Part shown: in pieces, positions 5,618-6,979 of the stretch | Layout: every line of letters starts with the position of its first letter | Numbering within the stretch: the stretch's first letter is position 1 | Source: Helicobacteraceae bacterium | GTDB taxonomy: Bacteria > Campylobacterota > Campylobacteria > Campylobacterales > Sulfurimonadaceae | Reading direction: 5' to 3' | DNA: 6,979 nucleotides | Assembly: GCA_015488075.1 (NCBI GenBank) | Contig: WFOM01000168.1 | Coordinates: forward strand, 1-6,979 | Made by a program: the position numbers and the translations under genes | The notes under the pieces: generated by a model | Database searches by the model: none | Told to the model about the DNA's origin: nothing | The model's input: the letters and a program-made list of their open reading frames with translations, nothing else

Positions 5618-6250
5618 TCACGACTTTAAAGCTATAACAGCTTCATATACATCATCAAATATCAAATTAGTATAACATTTTAGTTCATCTTCCAAACCGT
5701 ATCCGCTTAAAACTGCAACAGATTTTATATCTGCATTTTTTGCCGAAATCATATCAAGCTTGGTATCACCTATAATAAAAACTTCTTTTTCATCCAAACC
5801 GTTCATCCTCTTTAGTGCCAACTCTATCGGCTCTTTATGTGGTTTTGGATGTGTAACATCTTCTCTGCCGACAAGTGTTTCAAAATACTCCAAAACACCA
5901 AAATGCTCAAGCAATTCTTTTGAATATCTTGCAGTTTTTGTTGTAACAACACCGAGTCTGGCAAATTTTTTTGCTTCTTTTATAGCTTGTGTTGCATTTG
6001 GTAACATTTTTGTTTTTTTTGTAGAAATCTTTCTGTAATGTTCTTTATATGCATCTACAAAGTCCCATACTTTTTCATCTTTTACACCAACCTCTTTAAA
6101 CATAACATCCAAAGGATAACCTATAAGTGCCTTTATATCCTCCTTATTTGGTTTGTCAAAACCAAACTTTTGACATGCCTTGTAAAAACTCTCAAGTATA
6201 GCTTCGGTTGAGTCTATTACCGTTCCGTCAAGATCAAATAAAATTATCAC
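5618..6250 (-). CDS. HAD-superfamily hydrolase, phosphoglycolate phosphatase-like
   Basis: A 210-residue soluble phosphatase of HAD subfamily IA. All four motifs are visible: motif I FDLDGT with nucleophile Asp6 and acid/base Asp8; motif II VVTTK with Thr103; motif III Lys136 in HPKPHKEP; motif IV GDTKLD with Asp162 and Asp166 for Mg2+. Residues about 14-85 form the helical cap. Size and motifs resemble Gph, which clears 2-phosphoglycolate, but the same fold includes pyrophosphatase PpaX and other sugar-phosphate phosphatases, so no gene symbol is given. The start is GTG at 6248-6250, overlapping the stop of the solute-binding protein gene (GTGA), with GGGAG about 7 nt upstream. The protein would begin directly with strand 1 of the fold, so nothing is missing. 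It ends 110 nt before porC. Confidence 0.88.
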   Translation of the reverse strand: MIILFDLDGTVIDSTEAILESFYKACQKFGFDKPNKEDIKALIGYPLDVMFKEVGVKDEKVWDFVDAYKEHYRKISTKKTKMLPNATQAIKEAKKFARLGVVTTKTARYSKELLEHFGVLEYFETLVGREDVTHPKPHKEPIELALKRMNGLDEKEVFIIGDTKLDMISAKNADIKSVAVLSGYGLEDELKCYTNLIFDDVYEAVIALKS

Positions 6251-6979
6251 TCTTTCTCCCAGTCAATGTAATTATGCCATATACCTGCAGGTGCAGGCTC
6301 TATTCCTTTTATATTTTTTGACACCGCTTCAATCGAATTTGGTATATATAAAAATATATACGGATTGTCATCAACTATAATCTTAAACATTTTTCGCCAT
6401 ATCTTTGCCAGCTTTTTTCTGTCAATGATACTCTCACTCTCATCTATAAGTCTGTCGATTTCCTTGTTATGGTATCCGACAAGGTTAAATCCTCCGGCAA
6501 CATCACTGCTTGAGTGCCAAAAAGCCCTTGGGTCAGGTGTGGGTGATAGTCCCCATCCAAGAAGAACCGTGTCAAATTTATGTGGAAATACTACCGTATT
6601 TAAAAAAGCCTGCCACTCCATTATGCGAAGTTTTACTTTTATATCTACTTTTAGCAACTGCTGTTGGATGATTTGTGCTACATAACTTCTGGTGGGAGTG
6701 GAGTTTGATGTGGCTATTTCAAAAGTAAGAGGATGCTCTTTGTCGTATCCTGCCTGTCTTAAAAGCTTTTTTGCTTTTTTTATATCAACTTTTGGAGGTT
6801 TTACATCGGGATTAAAAGCTATTGAAGTAGGAAGAAACGGGCCTGTGCAGACTTTAGAGTGGCCAAAAAACATTATATCGGCTATCTCTTGTCTGTCTAT
6901 CAAAAGAGATATGGCCTCTCTTACCCTTTTGTCTTGAAACTTTTTTCTTCTTAGATTAAACCCTAAGTATGTATAAGCA
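6247..6979 (-). CDS. ABC transporter solute-binding protein, peptide/nickel type (SBP_bac_5), 5' partial
   Basis: C-terminal portion (about 243 residues) of a periplasmic solute-binding protein of the oligopeptide/dipeptide/nickel family. The frame is open to the right edge, so the N-terminus and signal peptide lie outside the window. Visible in order: YLGFN at the edge, then the family segment FQDKRVREAISLLIDRQEI; later VDIKKAKKLLRQAGYD, which matches the usual 'A+ LL+ AGY' element, a hydrophobic segment with LGWG, and DPRAFWHSSS. The TTG at 6901-6903 falls within the conserved RVREA...IDR segment and is not a start. The ligand cannot be read from this part. The gene ends in a GTGA overlap with the HAD phosphatase; transporter permease and ATPase genes are not in the window. 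Confidence 0.9.
   Translation of the reverse strand, partial: AYTYLGFNLRRKKFQDKRVREAISLLIDRQEIADIMFFGHSKVCTGPFLPTSIAFNPDVKPPKVDIKKAKKLLRQAGYDKEHPLTFEIATSNSTPTRSYVAQIIQQQLLKVDIKVKLRIMEWQAFLNTVVFPHKFDTVLLGWGLSPTPDPRAFWHSSSDVAGGFNLVGYHNKEIDRLIDESESIIDRKKLAKIWRKMFKIIVDDNPYIFLYIPNSIEAVSKNIKGIEPAPAGIWHNYIDWEKE

Noticed and set aside
6901..6903. TTG as start of the solute-binding protein gene
   Set aside because: The frame continues upstream with conserved family sequence to the window edge.

Overview
The window is AT-rich and compactly organised. Its gene content fits a free-living member of the Campylobacterota (Epsilonproteobacteria), roughly of the Sulfurimonas type. The main evidence is a four-subunit pyruvate:acceptor oxidoreductase operon in the gamma-delta-alpha-beta order known from Helicobacter pylori (porCDAB), together with many A/T-rich codons and extensive gene overlap. 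The genus is an inference, not something read directly.

Left part (1-2350, + strand): three genes in a tightly coupled cassette. The first is cut by the window edge. It encodes a small secreted protein made almost entirely of Lys/Glu-rich linkers and four Cys-Gly-(Glu/Val)-Gly-Lys-Cys-Gly modules. The repeated EGKCG motif is the hallmark of HvfA-type precursor peptides, whose cysteines are turned by MNIO (DUF692) enzymes into copper-binding oxazolone/thioamide groups. Its stop codon overlaps the GTG start of a gluconate-2-dehydrogenase subunit-3-like protein with a Tat-like N-terminus. That gene in turn overlaps (ATGA) a 540-residue GMC flavoprotein of the gluconate dehydrogenase large-subunit type. 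By eye, the flavoprotein lacks both active-site residues expected of GMC enzymes (His and Asn/His) but keeps the FAD site and a three-cysteine motif that could hold an Fe-S cluster. No MNIO enzyme, partner protein or cytochrome c subunit is visible; any of these would have to lie upstream or elsewhere. This coupling of a probable RiPP metallophore precursor to a GMC/subunit-3 pair is the most interesting part of the window.

Middle (2347-5507, - strand): the por operon, porC-porD-porA-porB, with gaps of 9 nt or less or stop/start overlaps. It encodes pyruvate:ferredoxin/flavodoxin oxidoreductase, which links pyruvate and acetyl-CoA and in CO2-fixing Campylobacterota runs in the reductive direction. 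Its last gene converges on the GMC gene, and the two stop codons share the palindrome TTAA, so there is no room for a terminator between them. The 110-nt region upstream of porC holds a probable extended -10 promoter embedded in inverted repeats.

Right part (5618-6979, - strand): a HAD-family phosphatase of the phosphoglycolate phosphatase type, overlapping by 4 nt (GTGA) the end of an ABC-transporter solute-binding protein (SBP_bac_5, peptide/nickel type) that runs off the right edge. Every stretch of the window longer than about 110 nt is occupied by a gene.
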